Assembly: GCF_026213295.1 (NCBI RefSeq)
Contig: NC_079419.1
Coordinates: 17,544,728 to 17,608,727, forward strand
Direction of reading: 5' to 3'
DNA from: Gadus chalcogrammus
Lineage: Eukaryota > Chordata > Actinopteri > Gadiformes > Gadidae
Length of the DNA stretch: 64,000 nt
Shown piece after piece: positions 31,067-43,439 of this stretch. The translations under genes were made by a program, and so were the position numbers. The notes beneath the pieces were generated by a model. It saw only the letters and a list, made by a program, of their open reading frames with translations, was not told the DNA's origin and did not search any database. Within the stretch, counting starts at the first letter, position 1. Every line of letters starts with the position of its first letter.

Positions 31067-32310
31067 CACGCCTTCAGATGAAATTCCCATGAAAAAGGTA
31101 AGCATTCAAATCGGGTACTGCTTTACACGCGCATGTGATGTGCGACAGCATTGCATGTTCATACTCTTTATTCGGGTGTGGGAAGCCTAGTGGAGATGGT
31201 GTTTGACTCCCAGACAAAAGCTGCTCTGATCAAATACTAGTGTACCTGTTGGTGAATGACATCTATCAGAAGAAATGTATAATGAATAACTACAGTAATA
31301 ACATTATTTACTTCCAGGATTTTTTTTTCCAAGGAGTTGCATGGAAAGGGCCATTCTCTTGCGTAGAAAGGACTTCAAACGACTGCAACCATCAAGATTT
31401 ACCTCAGACTTTTGTAACGGTGAAGCTGACATTTTATTCAAGATATTCCGTTTTTATGTTCAATTTATTATTCCTTTTTAATTTTATTTTGACAATAGAT
31501 AATCTATCCTTGACCGGATAGTTGCAGTTCAATGTTTTTTGCCAGTCCCATTTTATTCCGTTTACCTCTAACCATGTTTCAGAATGGTGGCAGTTACAGA
31601 TGGTGCTCAACTTGATGCTTTCTTTGGGAACTCAAGCTAACAGGAGTTATGAGGGGGGAGACTTTGCATTGTATGTGAATGTTTCAGTTAAGTGTGAGCT
31701 GAAAAGCTTGTTTAACGGTTCTCTCTCCGAATGTCTTGCTGTTTAACAACCTTCTCCGGCAAGTGTAAGTGCCCTTGAAGTGTTTAACTGGTATGTTTAC
31801 GTGCGTGTAGCACTCCAGTTACTGTGAATAAGTGTTTTGATGTGATGATTGTTTAACATGTTTACACGGGAAGAAGTTGTTTTTCTTTACGTTTTTTCCC
31901 TTTCTTTTCGTCGTGCCCCAAAACCTGTTTACACGGTTTTATTTTGTGTTAAAAATGTATTATTGTTGTTCATTTTTATGGGATAAACCAAACATGCTTG
32001 TAAATGTACGATCATCGTCCCTGTATAAATTAAACGGGGATATATAATTTGTATGTGTACCGAGAAGACTGATATTATTATTTTTGATTGCACCTCTCAC
32101 CACCTCCCCCCCCCCCCCCCCCAAGATTTGTTTTCACAAATGTTTTCTGTACCACGTTATGCCACTCCAATAAATGTAACCTTTTTCGTAACTCGTCTTG
32201 GTTGAATCTTTGTGCATTTATCTCAGTATATGTCTTAAGTACCAACCATTCACATAGCCATGAACCAACTTATAACTTAGCCACATTTTTATGAAAATAA
32301 ACCACGACCT
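31067..32310 (+). other. mbd3: mbd3 3' untranslated region
   Basis: It follows the TAG at 31064-31066. A donor-like AAAAAG|GTAAGC at about 31098 and an acceptor-like CTTCCAG at about 31317 suggest a possible 3'UTR intron. AATAAA signals occur at 32169-32174 and 32296-32301. A poly-C run lies at 32106-32122. Confidence 0.5.
32169..32174 (+). terminator. Poly(A) signal AATAAA (mbd3)
   Basis: Hexamer in CCACTCCAATAAATGTAACC, about 1.1 kb after the mbd3 stop. A second AATAAA is at 32296. Confidence 0.5.
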
Positions 32311-32574
32311 ACATCATGAGCATCATTCTTTTGTGGGTCCACCCAAAAAAAAAACGTTCCTCGCGAAGCCATGATGAACACACCCTACCATGACAAAATA
32401 GAATACATCATATTACGTAACAATCAATACCTCACAAAATGGTATTCAATTTTGCAATCTAAAAACATGTGTAAAAAATCGCACAAACAATATCGAGCGA
32501 CAAAAACAAAATAAGCTTAACTGTGATGCGCTCCGTGTATTCCATGGCCTTTGAACCCATTGTTGTGTCGCGGG

Positions 32575-32694
32575 TGACGTCAGTCCCGTGTGGAGGAGAC
32601 AGTCTGAGCGGCGTGCGCTCGGCGAGACAAAGGCGGTGGACCAGGGTCAGGGAACAGGAGGGAGAAGGAGCAAGAAACTGGGTCTAACTCAAAG
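32575..32694 (+). promoter_or_regulatory. mex3d: mex3d promoter with CRE and probable 5'UTR exon 1
   Basis: A perfect palindromic CRE, TGACGTCA (32575-32582), begins a GC-rich stretch that ends in donor CTCAAAG|GTAATT (32695). A second donor-like site (ACTCAAG|GTAAAT, 32968/32969) could end an alternative or extended first exon. The matching acceptor CTTATAG is at 33467, with 57 nt of 5'UTR before the ATG. Confidence 0.5.
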
Positions 32695-33524
32695 GTAATT
32701 TATCTGCATGGAATTCAAATGATTGTCACCTAACCGGTTTGCTTTGCGGGGGACACCTGCATGCTTTGGCGTACGACCGCATTGAGATCTTATGCACAGT
32801 TAGTCCTCTTTTCATTTTTAAACATTTTCTTCAACGCCCCCAATTTAGCGTGCTAGCTAGCTTGCTAGCTCACAGGGCACACTGGTCGCCTCCCGGCTGC
32901 TTCTCATCTTTCCTTCAAGAAATAACCAGACGCAAGAGGGATCAAAGAGAAAGGGCAAGACACTCAAGGTAAATAAGTTAATACCGTTTTCATGTTTGTG
33001 ATTGTTAAGTGCTGTCTGACTAGAATTTGACAAGAACTTGGTTTTAGCTCGACTATCAGCCCAGAGCTAACCAGCTAGCATTAGTACTCCCAAACAAAGG
33101 GGTCGGCAACGTGACTGAGAACCGACTGTGTGGGACTAGCTAGCGTGGCTGGCAAAAGCAACCAACAGCTCTTATCTATTTAAAACGATTTACACATGTG
33201 ACGATTTATAGGTGAATGGTCTGTAGCGAGATTACATTTACATTTTGAAAGGCGTTCCATGGGCTGCACTCCGTCCTGGGGAGACAACAACATCCAACTT
33301 GGATGGCCAGACAAAAAGAAACGGCAGACAAAGCAAGGCTACCAAAACATGACTGTTTAGGGGTCTTCCTTGTGTAAAACCAACAAACCATAAATGGTTT
33401 ATCACTTGTTCGTTTATGTAATACAATTTTTACTGGAACACTTATTATTTATGTTTTTTTCTTATAGTGCGCGCTCAACTCATTTCTTGGTCCATTTGGG
33501 ATCTGATGTGATTTCCACGGGAAG

Positions 33525-36500
33525 ATGCCTAGCCCATTATTCCACCCCGAGATTATGGACCACGACATGGTAGTCAGCAGTCAGCACAATGGGGTTGGTC
33601 TAATCCGAGAAACGGACCAAGAATCCCGGGATGAGGATCACCAAGAAGCGCTCCGGTACGCCCTAGACCAGCTGTCACTGATGGCCCTGGAAAAGGTGGA
33701 CTGTGGTGGCAACGGAGGGGGACTGGTGGACCCGCTCGACGGGACCCAGGGACCGGGCTCCGAGAACTGTAACGGGGGAGGTTACGTGGACCTACAAATG
33801 ATGGAACACCCCAATGGTTCACGGGACAGTCCGACGTCCTGCTCCCCGTCCCCAGAGTACTACGGCTCAGGCGGGTACCACATGGCCGCTTCACACTCCA
33901 TGCTCCACGGGGAACAAAGCAGCGTCCTCTGTAACCGAAAGAGAAGTGTCAACATGACCGAGTGCGTGCCCGTCCCCAGCTCCGAACATGTGGCCGAGAT
34001 CGTGGGACGACAAGGTAAGAGCCTTGTTTATTTTATGACCACGGCGGTCGTTTTTATTGATTATATAAACGGCCTCCGTAAGGAGCATGCAGGCGGCTCT
34101 TTGTTTGGGTGACTGATGGGGTGGTGGGTGTCATAAGTTTTACAGCCCACCAGGTGTGAATGAAGGGAGTTCGCGCTGATGACTGCAATCAATGTCGCGG
34201 CCTTAATTTGATCCCGCAAGATGTACAGCGCTAAAGTAACATGTTTATCATATTTGCATGTGATTTAGACCCGTATTTAGACAATGGCTTGGCAGAGCTT
34301 CTGTGTGTGTGGCTCATAAGTAGGAGGGAGGGGGAGGGGTAGGAGAGGGTCAGACAAAGCGGCAGATTGTCGGAGTCTGGACATGTCTAGCAGGCTGCAC
34401 CAAACAAAAGAAACGTACCGAAGAAATTGTGTGTAACCCCCCGCGTTTTTTAAATCATCACCGTGAACCTCTTTAAGTTTTGTGTGGGCATTCATGGTTT
34501 TGAGGGTTATATTAATTTATTTTGGTAGCCAATTTGAGGGTAAGACGGGGGCAGGCGAACAAACACGGGGCTGGGCGGTGTTACGCCCTGCGCACAGCTC
34601 CGTCTGCCAGGGTCTCTTAATATTTCATTTTTCTACTACGATTTTCTATTTTTGAATTCCCTTAGTTGGTTGAAATACATATTATATTGTAAACTCAATT
34701 GGTAAATTTGGTGCACCCAAGAAAGATTATGTTTATCGTTATGGCATTGTTCTCTTTGTTTGAAAAAGCCATGCTTTCTGCTTCCCAGAATGACATCACG
34801 CACCGTGCGCCCTATTGGTTGTGACCGATATACCGTCTGCATTTAAAGCAACAGCGCAACAATGTTGTTGGTGATGGTGGATAAGCAAATAAAACCATAG
34901 TCTACTGATTAAAGTATGATGTGGACCAACACATTTTTAATTGTCCATCCAAAATGTAATGACAAATATAACGTGTCTTTGTTGTTTTTTTCTGATCAAA
35001 TAAGCAAACATTGATATCATTTGTCATAATGGTTGCAATCATTAAAATTATTTTATTTATTTTTACATATTTTTTTAACTTAAGTTCTCATTAGTAACCA
35101 GTCCTCTCTTACTGCGTCCAGGCTGTAAGATCAAGGCCCTGCGTGCCAAGACCAACACCTACATCAAGACCCCGGTGCGCGGGGAGGAGCCAGTGTTCAT
35201 CGTGACGGGCCGCCGCGAGGACGTGGAGATGGCCAAGCGGGAGATCGTGTCGGCCGCCGAGCACTTCTCCATGATCCGGGCGTCCCGCTGCAAGGCCGGA
35301 ACCGGCACCGGGGGGGGCACCCTCCCCGGGCCCCCTCACCTACCCGGGCAGACCACTATACAGGTGCCCGCCTTCACCACCGTCGTCTTCACCCTCCATC
35401 GCCTTCACCCAGCATGAAAGCCGTCTTGATTTGATGTGAGTGTGAGCGTGATGGTGACGTGTGTTGGTTGGTTGTGGCGCAGGTGCGGGTTCCCTACAGG
35501 GTGGTGGGTCTGGTCGTGGGCCCCAAGGGTGCCACCATCAAGCGCATCCAGCAGCAGACCCACACCTACATCGTGACCCCCAGCCGGGAGAAGGACCCGG
35601 TGTTCGAGGTGACGGGCATGCCGGAGAACGTGGACCGCGCCCGCGAGGAGATCGAGACCCACATCACCCTGCGGACCGGCGCCTTCGTGGACCTCCAGGG
35701 GGACAACGACTTCCACACCAACGGCACCGACGTCAGCCTGGAGGGCCTGGGCGCCCTCAGCGCCGGCCTGGGGGCGGCCCTGTGGTCCAAGGCCACCGGG
35801 CACCACGGCGGACCCCCGCCGCCGCCGCCCCCCCCGCCGCCGCCCATGTCCGGCCCGCACTCCTCCTCCTCGTCCTCCTCCAACCGCAAGATGTCCTCCA
35901 CGGCGTCCTACCACGCGCACAGCGGCAGCGGGAGCTCCGACGGCTACAGCGCCGCCCGCAAGGCCAAGGACGGGGGCAGCCCCACCAGCCCCTTCAGCAC
36001 CGGCTCCAGCAGCGCCGGGGGTTTCACCTTCGGCGGGGACGCCGCCATGCCCACCTCAGAGGAGCTGGGCTTTGAGTTCAGCTCCGCCAACATCTGGGCG
36101 CCCTTCGTCAACGGCGGCGGCGGCAAGTCCTCCGGCTCCGCCCAGCAGCAGCAGCAGCAGCAGCAGCCGCTGCGTCGGAACAGCAGCGGGCTGAGCGGCG
36201 GGGTGGTGACCCCCCGGCTGTCCCCCACGCTGCCCCAGGACGCGGCGGTGGGCCCCATGGACCACCCGCTGGCCCGCCGCGCCCAGAGCGACCCCCTCAG
36301 CACGCTGTCCTGGCTGCAGTCGGGCGGCGCGGGTTCCTTCTCCGGCGCGTCCAGCTCCAGCTCGGGGGGCTCGTCCACGGGCTACTCCTCCTGCTCGGCC
36401 TCCTCCCTGCCCGGGGGCTCGCCCACCGAGTCGGAGGGCGGCAGCGGCCTCAGCGCCGGCATGCTGAGCCGGCTGAAGGCCACGCCAGGGCCCGGGGTGG

Positions 36501-36697
36501 CGGGGCTGGTGGCCCTGGGCCCCGGGGCCAACCGGGACTGCTTCGTGTGCTTCGAGAGCGAGGTGACGGCGGCGCTGGTGCCGTGCGGACACAACCTGTT
36601 CTGCATGGAGTGCGCCGGGCAGATCTGCCAGTCGGCCGACCCCGAGTGCCCCGTCTGCCACACGCCCACCACACAGTGCATCCGCATCTTCTCCTAG
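33525..36697 (+). CDS. mex3d: MEX3 family RNA-binding KH/RING protein, MEX3D by synteny
   Basis: Vertebrate MEX3 proteins bind mRNA 3'UTR elements through two KH domains and act in RNA turnover, with a C-terminal RING giving ubiquitin-ligase activity. Exons: 33525-34014, 35122-35363, 35483-36697, giving 648 aa (human MEX3D about 651). The start MPSPLFHPE resembles other MEX3 N-termini. KH1 spans [30 protein letters not shown] (GxxG = GRQG, split by intron 1). KH2 is [20 protein letters not shown] (GxxG = GPKG). A proline run (codons near 35814-35846), an eight- or nine-residue Gln run (36145-36168) and Ser/Gly-rich segments follow. The RING is [20 protein letters not shown]...CPVC near 36538-36660, ending IRIFS. 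The neighbouring mbd3 and tcf3 support MEX3D over MEX3A/B/C. The 119-nt second intron is unusual. GC content is far above the surroundings. Confidence 0.93.
35364..35482 (+). other. mex3d: Short intron splitting the mex3d KH coding exon
   Basis: Retaining it would add an in-frame stop at 35415-35417 and, being 119 nt, shift the frame. Removing it restores the conserved joint ...[15 protein letters not shown]. The donor is CAG|GTGCCC (weak) and the acceptor TTGTGGCGCAG. The heptamer CAGGTGC occurs at both boundaries (35361-35367 and 35480-35486). Confidence 0.85.
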
Positions 36698-37618
36698 AGG
36701 GCCTGGGACGCAGCGAGAAGAGGGTCCGGGGGGGGGGGAGGGTAGGGCTACTGTAAGGGGTGGGAGCAAAACTCAAGTTGTCTTACTATCTTAAAAAAAT
36801 ACAAAAAAATGGACAAACTGCAGGAGGAGCAAGGAGGAGGAGGAGTCACTCTTAAGGATCTTCGCACACACAGGATGGACCAGGATGGACAACTGCATTC
36901 ATAGACAACCATAATATAAGGATTTGATTTATTGCTGATAACTCTTTGTCAAGATGAATAATAATAACGACTACAATAATAATAATAATAATTTTAAAGA
37001 GACTTATTTTGTCTGCGTGAGGCGAGCTGCGGGCGGTCTGTGTGGTGGCGGCCAGCCAGGCCTCGGACCGCCTCCCAGTGGGAACAGGTGGGAGGAAACC
37101 AGTGTCTTATCTTTCTTCAGGCCTTCGTTTGTGAGCAGTCCCTGCAGCGCTGCCATAGTTCAGGGTCGCTGCCGTCTGCTCCTCGTCCCTACGTCTCCTC
37201 ATGCCCGCTTCTTAAGATCTCTATTTTGCCTGCTTCTCACAGCCTTTATTTTGACACTTTTTATACGCAAGATATTTTATGAGGAAGCTGTCAACACTTT
37301 TTCTAGTCTTCCCCCCCCCCCCCCCCCCCCCCCCTTCGTGCTCCTGAATGGGACGCGAGCTTCTTTGAAACAAAAGACTCAATATTTTCCTCTCTGGCTC
37401 GCGGCTGCGCTCTCGTCCATAGTGTTTGTGTCATTATGGGATGTGGTTCCTCAGAGCTTGTTTTAGAAAGCTTGCATGTAGTCGGGCACTAACTCGACCC
37501 ACGCAGCGACAGGACCCTTTTAAACCCGACAGAAACTCCCCCTCTTAATCAGCACAAAAACCCTCAAATGATGCATCGTTGACTCTGAATGAATTTACTC
37601 ATTCTCAAAACAGAATTA

Positions 37619-37957
37619 GCTAACACTTTATAGAACGTTCAGTCATCAATCATTTATAAGCCTTTAACAAAACATTCCTATTGATTTGTTGATGGGTGCT
37701 ATGGATAGATCCACCCAACAGCCTAAGCGGTTTACTGCACCAACTTGTAGGCTGACATCACCTCTGAGGACACTCCCACTTGTGATGTCACTAAAGGGTT
37801 GATTTTGATACGGCTTATAAGGGCTAGTCAACATTATCTTTAAACATAGCAATTAGTAACCATCTAATTGATATTAATGTTTTGATCATGATACGTTTGG
37901 CATTAACTTAAGGCTTGTAGATAACTTAATGACTGAACGTTAATGTTAAGCGTTACC
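37619..37957. mobile_element. MITE-like element in the mex3d 3'UTR
   Basis: The left end GCTAACACTTTATAGAACG and the reverse complement of the right end, GGTAACGCTTAACATTAACG, align and continue into a perfect 12-bp match, ACGTTCAGTCAT (left) against ATGACTGAACGT (right). Similarity extends further inward (ATAAGCCTTTAAC against the complement of AAGGCTTGTAG). The element is about 340 bp and non-coding. The ends resemble the GTAACACTTTA termini of common fish non-autonomous DNA elements. Confidence 0.65.
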
Positions 37958-40900
37958 GTAATTAACTTAAATGAATGCCACTTTATTTTGTACGCGTCCC
38001 CATTTTTACCATGTATACGGCAATATGACATAAGTCCCCTTTAGAGAAAGTCATATTGGCACTGAAGAATGTGTCCCAGCTCCATTTATGTCCTTTGTTG
38101 TGCCTGATGATAGATCTCTTATCTCTCAATGTGGTTCAGAGTAGATGTGAACGAGGTCCCATCCATGGGTTGTGTTTTGGGCTTTCTTTCCACCGTCAAA
38201 CTCGTTCTTATGGCTTTTTAAGAAGTCTGTTTTTTTTGCCTGTTCCACCAATCCTTGACCCGCGGAACGTAGTGAAGTTATCCGTAATATCCATCCATGT
38301 CCGCCAGTCCTCTCGCTCAGACCCTCTTCTCTGTTACAACAAGATCGGGGTGTTTAGTGTTCTTTATAATATTTTTTGTGACTATTGACATGTCAGGCTG
38401 TATGCAAGGCGTATTTTTTAAATAATAGGATTTTAGATAGGGCTTTTGTGATGTCACATCCATTGATTGACTTGTCCAATAGGGGGCTCGGTGGAGGCGA
38501 GTGCCCCGCCCACTTAGACTAGTAAAAGGGGATATAGTTAGACTGATGCACTGCGACGCCTAGCCCCTCTAAAGAAAAACAAAAACCAGAGAAAAAGGAA
38601 AATCACGGCTCATACAGTTGAGTTCCTTTTTTATGTTTTGGTCTTCCACCCCCACTTGAGCAGCAAAGCTGTATGGCACTCTGAAATGACTCCGTTATGA
38701 CTCCGGTATAGAGCTCCATGGCCAAGTTTTATGCACTAAATGGCGTATCATTTCCTTTGACATTTGTACTTTAAACAACGTAATTGAGCAACACCTTAAA
38801 GGGCAGTTGCCTCCATTTCCGTTTGTATTTGTTATTTTTCTGTGTTTACTGTGAATTCATAGTAACCGCCTCCAAAAGTGTTTTCCGTGTTGCTGACACC
38901 CGTCACTCAAACGACCTGAGAACCAGCCCGCCGAGCGAGACAAGCCATGACGCAGAAGCAAAAGTGAATCAAACAAATGCAAAAGGGCTTCCTGACGGGA
39001 CTCTGCAGCTGTATCCAGCCTTGTATTGAGGCTCACGCATCAGAAGGAACGACCACCCGCTAACCCTTCTAAACCGGCAGCTAGTAGCTAGGTCATCCAG
39101 GGCTTCCAGACACCGGCGTGTTAAAAGAAAAAGAAAATGCCAACAGCTGCAGATTCTGTTTTTTTTGCTTTTGTCGTTTTTAAAGTCGTACTTCCTTACT
39201 GGACGATCCCTGCCATGCCCTAGAAACACAGGAGGTATTGCAGTCCCCCAGAACGCATGGGGCCCATGTGCTAATGTAACTTCTACTGCGTCGATGTAAC
39301 GGTGGATCAAACGGCCGGGTCTTCATCTCCCCTCTCCTCCTCCAGTCGCTCCTCGAGGCGGGACTCTGTCCCCGGCCGTCCCGGGGCAGTGTGAGCCGCC
39401 ACACACCGTTACGCGCAGTGCTGGCCGGGGGGGTCGACGCGCACGCAGCGGCAGCCCAGATGTTACAGGCGGTTGACGCTGCGTGCCGGCTCTGGAACGC
39501 TCCCCGGCGGTTTACTACTACACTACTACTATGACACGGAGGACTCGCGGCGCCCCCCCCACAATAATCCCATCAGCCTACTGTCCAGGGGTTTTTACAG
39601 CGACCGAGGCTGTTTGACTTGAATGGGTTCTCGTTTGTCCACACACACATGCAGGGGGGGGGGGGGGGGGGGGGGTCCGTGCAGCTGTACTAGTGTCGCG
39701 CTCGAGATTAGCCTACAGTGCTCGGGGTGTGTGCCGCCCTACTGAAACACATAAAGAATGAGGGGAACACTTGTAGTTCCACATCCAGGAGGGAGGGGAT
39801 GGGTGTAGGTCCACCAGCGTCTTTTTTTTTTTCTTCTTCACTGCACTGCAGCGCTGGTGCCTTCTCCTTCCTCTCGGCGGCCGCCCTCGTGCCCGGGCGG
39901 GCAGCGCTCATATGTTTTACAACCGACAACCCTTTTTCCCACAAACGGGGTCCAATGTTAAACTCTGGCATCTTTTTTCTTCTCACTACTTATTTAGACA
40001 GGATTTAGGGGAGGGGTTGGGGCGGGGGGTGTGATGTTTCTACACAAACAGGCAAATAATGACTGTTGTATGTGTCTGTGTTGAGGCCTTTTGTCAGGCC
40101 TTCTTCTCCGAGGACTCCCCAGCGGAGCGTTGTCGAGAGAGCGTTTCGTTTTAGCGCCGCGTGGGGTCTCATGTAAATTCTGTTGTTGCACCCGGATCTC
40201 TTTTGGCCAATGGGAGAATGTTGTTTTGGTTATGTACAGAGCCTTACTTGTTTTTAAAAAGGTACAAATATTCTCATATTGATGGCTGTTTCTTTATTGG
40301 TTTCTTATCTTAACTGAAAGTATCCCCTCCCCCTTCCCAAAGGTTTGAAAACAGGGTTTCCTGAGGCATGCTAACTAGCGACCTCTGACCTTTGTCTTTC
40401 TCTCTTCATGAAAGAGAAAGATACAGAGAGGGAGCCATGCCAGTGAGGGGCAATACACTCCCCTCCCCCCCCCCCACCTCCCCCCGTCACGCTCCTTTTT
40501 TGCTTTAATTCTTTTTGTATGCAGATTACCAAAATGTACATGTTAGCAAACTAGATTTCAGGCCTGACCTGCGTTGTGTATATACCCTGAATACAATCAT
40601 TGGGATCTCATTTTTGGAAAGGTTAAAGGACTTAATTGACGATAAGTGTAGTTTTTAAAGAACATGTATCATTATTTGTAAGTTAACCATCTGCATGTCT
40701 TCAAGCCACCAGGCGTTGGCAAATGATTTTTAAGAAAAAAAAAACTTTTTACACATTTTATTTTTACAATTTATTTGCTTACCTGAATATCCCAGACAAT
40801 AATGTGACCCTTTTTATTACTTCAAATTTATTTTTATTTTTCATTTTTTATTTTCCTTATTTCTGTGTACAACCTATAGGCAATTTATAACAAAATGAGA

Positions 40901-41056
40901 AAAAATTATTGAAGAAATTTTAAAATTGAAATATATTTTATTTGAAAGTTTATGGACCTTTTAACCGTGAGCTGGAAAAATTGTATAATCATATGATTTG
41001 AGCTGACTTGACGGTTATAAGAAATGTATCAAGAGTTTTATTTTTTATGCTTCTTT

Positions 41057-41062
41057 AATAAA
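41057..41062 (+). terminator. Poly(A) signal AATAAA (mex3d)
   Basis: CTTTAATAAAGTCTTGTTTTTGG, a hexamer followed by a T/G-rich element. It is the strongest 3'-end signal in the long A/T-rich tail. Confidence 0.6.
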
Positions 41063-41139
41063 GTCTTGTTTTTGGTTTCATTTTTTACTGTAAAACAATA
41101 ACCAAAGCGTCTGTCTTTTATTTCGCACTGGGTGTCAAG

Positions 41140-41438
41140 AAAATGTGAATTGTCAGCCCTGCACTGCTACAGTACTTCATACCACCACACGATGGCAGTA
41201 TATGAGCGTCTTGGAAGCACCCCATTGAAGGGTGACCTACTCTGCCTTTCTCTCGAAGTGAGCACAGCATTAGCATTTTATAAACCATGTCCTAGGCTGA
41301 ATGTGAAAAAGGCTTGAGGCACATATTACATTTTTGGCTCGATGAAAGTATTCTAATATCTAGAGAGCCATATTACTTGGCAACTGAATTTGACTTTTTA
41401 TATTTACATCTCTGTGGATGAAATAAGCATATATTTCC
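41140..41438. repeat. Left copy of a 300-bp direct duplication
   Basis: Starts GAAAATGTGAATTGTCAGCC and ends near GATGAAATAAGCATATATTT. It matches 42366-42653 with scattered substitutions and short indels, in the same orientation. The pair flanks the 122-124 bp tandem array. Confidence 0.95.
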
Positions 41439-41450
41439 CACATGAAAAAA

Positions 41451-42060
41451 TTCTATAGTTTACTATAGTAAATAAACTATAGTATACCCTATATATACTA
41501 TAGTAAATATTGTAGTGTTTTTGAACCTTACTATAGTAGTTTTACTACAGTAAACTATAGTATACTACAGAAAATTCTATAGTTTACTATAGTAAATAAA
41601 CTATAGTATACCCTATATACTATAGTAAATATTGTAGTGTTTTTGAACCTTACTATAGTAGTTTTACTACAGTAAACTATAGTATACTACAGAAAATTCT
41701 ATGGTTTACTATAGTAAATAAACTATAGTATACCCTATATATACTATAGTAAATATTGTAGTGTTTCTGAACCTTACTATAGTAGTTTTACTACAGTAAA
41801 CTATAGTATACTACAGAAAATTCTATAGTTTACTATAGTAAATAAACTACAGTACACCCTATATATACTATAGTACATTTTGTAGTGTTTTTGAACCTTA
41901 CTATAGTAGTTTTATACAGTAAACTATAGTATGCTACAGAAAACTGCAGTCTTATTACTACAGTATACCACATATATACTACTACAGTAAACTATAGTAT
42001 ACTACAGAAAACTGCAGTTTTATTACTACAGTATACTACATTATATACTACTACAGTTTA
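41451..42060. repeat. Tandem array of 122-124 bp ACTATAGTA-rich units
   Basis: Units begin at 41451, 41575, 41697 and 41821 with TTCTATAGTTTACTATAG or a one-base variant. Each holds nested palindromes of CTATAG and TACTATAGTA plus GTAGTGTTTTTGAACC. A degenerate tail of TACTACAGTA motifs runs on to about 42200. It has no coding capacity. Confidence 0.95.
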
Positions 42061-42365
42061 CTACATAAACTACAATCTACTGAAGTAAATTACAGAACTT
42101 TTATTATACTTTTATTTTGCTATAGAATACTACAATTACGATACCATAGTACTATATATACTGCATTACAATAACTGCAATATGCAGTATTTTGTTCTTT
42201 TAACTATGTCATTGTACTTTACCTAATGGATATTTTCAACTGTATCACTTTTTGTTGTTGCCATTTTTAACCATAGTGCTGTAACAATAATTCCCTGCAC
42301 ATAAATTAGGCTTACAACCACCATTAACACAGTGTTTTCTACAGACTGCTAAAATACAAAAAAAA

Positions 42366-42653
42366 GAAAATGTAAATTGTCAGCCCTGCACTGTACTTCA
42401 TACCACCACACGATGGCAGTATATGAGCGTCTTGGAAGCACCCCATTGAAGGGTGACCTATCTGCCTTTCTCTCGAAGTGAGCACAGCATTAGCATTTTA
42501 TAAACCTTGTCCTAGGCTGAATGTGAAAAAGGCTTAAGGCACATATTACATTTTTGGATTGATGTAAGTATTCTAATTTCTAGAGAGCCATATTATTGGC
42601 AACTGAATTGGACCTTTACATTCACATCTCTTTGATGAAATAAGCATATATTT
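42366..42653. repeat. Right copy of the 300-bp direct duplication
   Basis: Same order and orientation as 41140-41438. It shares GAGCGTCTTGGAAGCACCCC and AGCACAGCATTAGCATTTTA exactly. It is not followed by a second array. Confidence 0.95.
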
Positions 42654-42659
42654 GCAGCT

Positions 42660-43249
42660 CATTGTAGCGGAATTACCTATTGAATATTAAATAAACCCAC
42701 ATTTCTCAATAATGTGGCTTGCCGAACATGTCCTGAAACCAACTTGCAATAGTTGACCTCATTAGGATGATACCTTATCGATTAATCATGTAGACAAACA
42801 ATCCTTTTTTAACCTTTTCAGCGGCTAACCCATAGACCTTGAAACCATCCAGAATTTCAGGCTTGTAAGAGACAGAAAAAATCAAGTTAAAACGGAAATG
42901 CTTTTGTCTCCAAAAAGTCTGTTAATCGTAAGCCCCTTAAGCAGCACAGCAGGCAGCCCTCATAAGGCGCAGTGTTTAGTGGCCTCTAGTCGTGGGTCTG
43001 GGGATTGCAACCAACTGATTCCCCCCCTCCCTCTACGGACGGTACAGCTAAAGCTAGGGTGGGCGACGGCCTGGCATCTGGGGGGCCAGTAAGTTGTCAA
43101 TTGTCAAGTGATGTTGATGGATTTATAATTTATATTTAGTCTGTGGATACTCGTTTTTTTTTACTTGTCAACTATAACCTGAACTTTAGGCCATAGTTTA
43201 CAAGTTGATAAACGATTATGATTTTGAATTAAAAACATGACCTCTCCAC
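42660..43249. other. Intergenic stretch between convergent mex3d and unc13a
   Basis: I see no supported gene or array here. One 64-codon open frame at 42898-43092 has no recognisable product. Confidence 0.5.
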
Positions 43250-43435
43250 AGCCGTTATTTCGCTCAGGGCTACTGTAGCATGGCGGGCCCAGGGAGTGAG
43301 AACCGCTCCATATGTAATTATCAACGGCTCATTCTAAGGTAGCGATTGCATGGGATTATACTTATTAAAAAATACTTATAAATATTATATTCCCCAATTA
43401 GATGCCCCTAAATTCGATGCACTGTTCACTTTATT
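43250..43435 (+). repeat. Decayed copy of a widespread teleost interspersed repeat
   Basis: The order GGGCTACTGTAGCATGGCGG, CTCCATATGTAATTATCAACGGCTCATTCTAAGGTAGCG, ATACTTATAAATATTATATTCC and CTAAATTCGATGCACTGTTC matches a consensus I know from many fish genomes. The family name is uncertain. Confidence 0.55.
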
Positions 43436-43439
43436 GAAT

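Larger units (their letters stand above)
36698..41085 (+). other. mex3d: mex3d 3' untranslated region, about 4.4 kb
   Basis: No other gene is visible between the stop (TAG 36695-36697) and AATAAA at 41057-41062. The sequence turns very A/T-rich from 40500. It contains a MITE-like element (37619-37957), poly-C at 37313-37334 and poly-G at 39654-39675. MEX3 mRNAs are known for long 3'UTRs, which supports the extent. Confidence 0.55.

Noticed and set aside
35459..35482. Methionine start MCWLVVAQ for the last mex3d segment
   Set aside because: These residues come from the end of the 119-nt intron; conserved MEX3 sequence starts at the acceptor at 35483.
35461..36769. Long overlapping frames in mex3d on other frames and the minus strand
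   Set aside because: They are GC-rich shadows of the KH/RING coding exon and match no known protein.
41451..42060. Regularly spaced repeats suggesting a CRISPR array
   Set aside because: The whole 122-124 bp unit repeats, with no unique spacers, in a vertebrate locus; it is a satellite-type tandem array.
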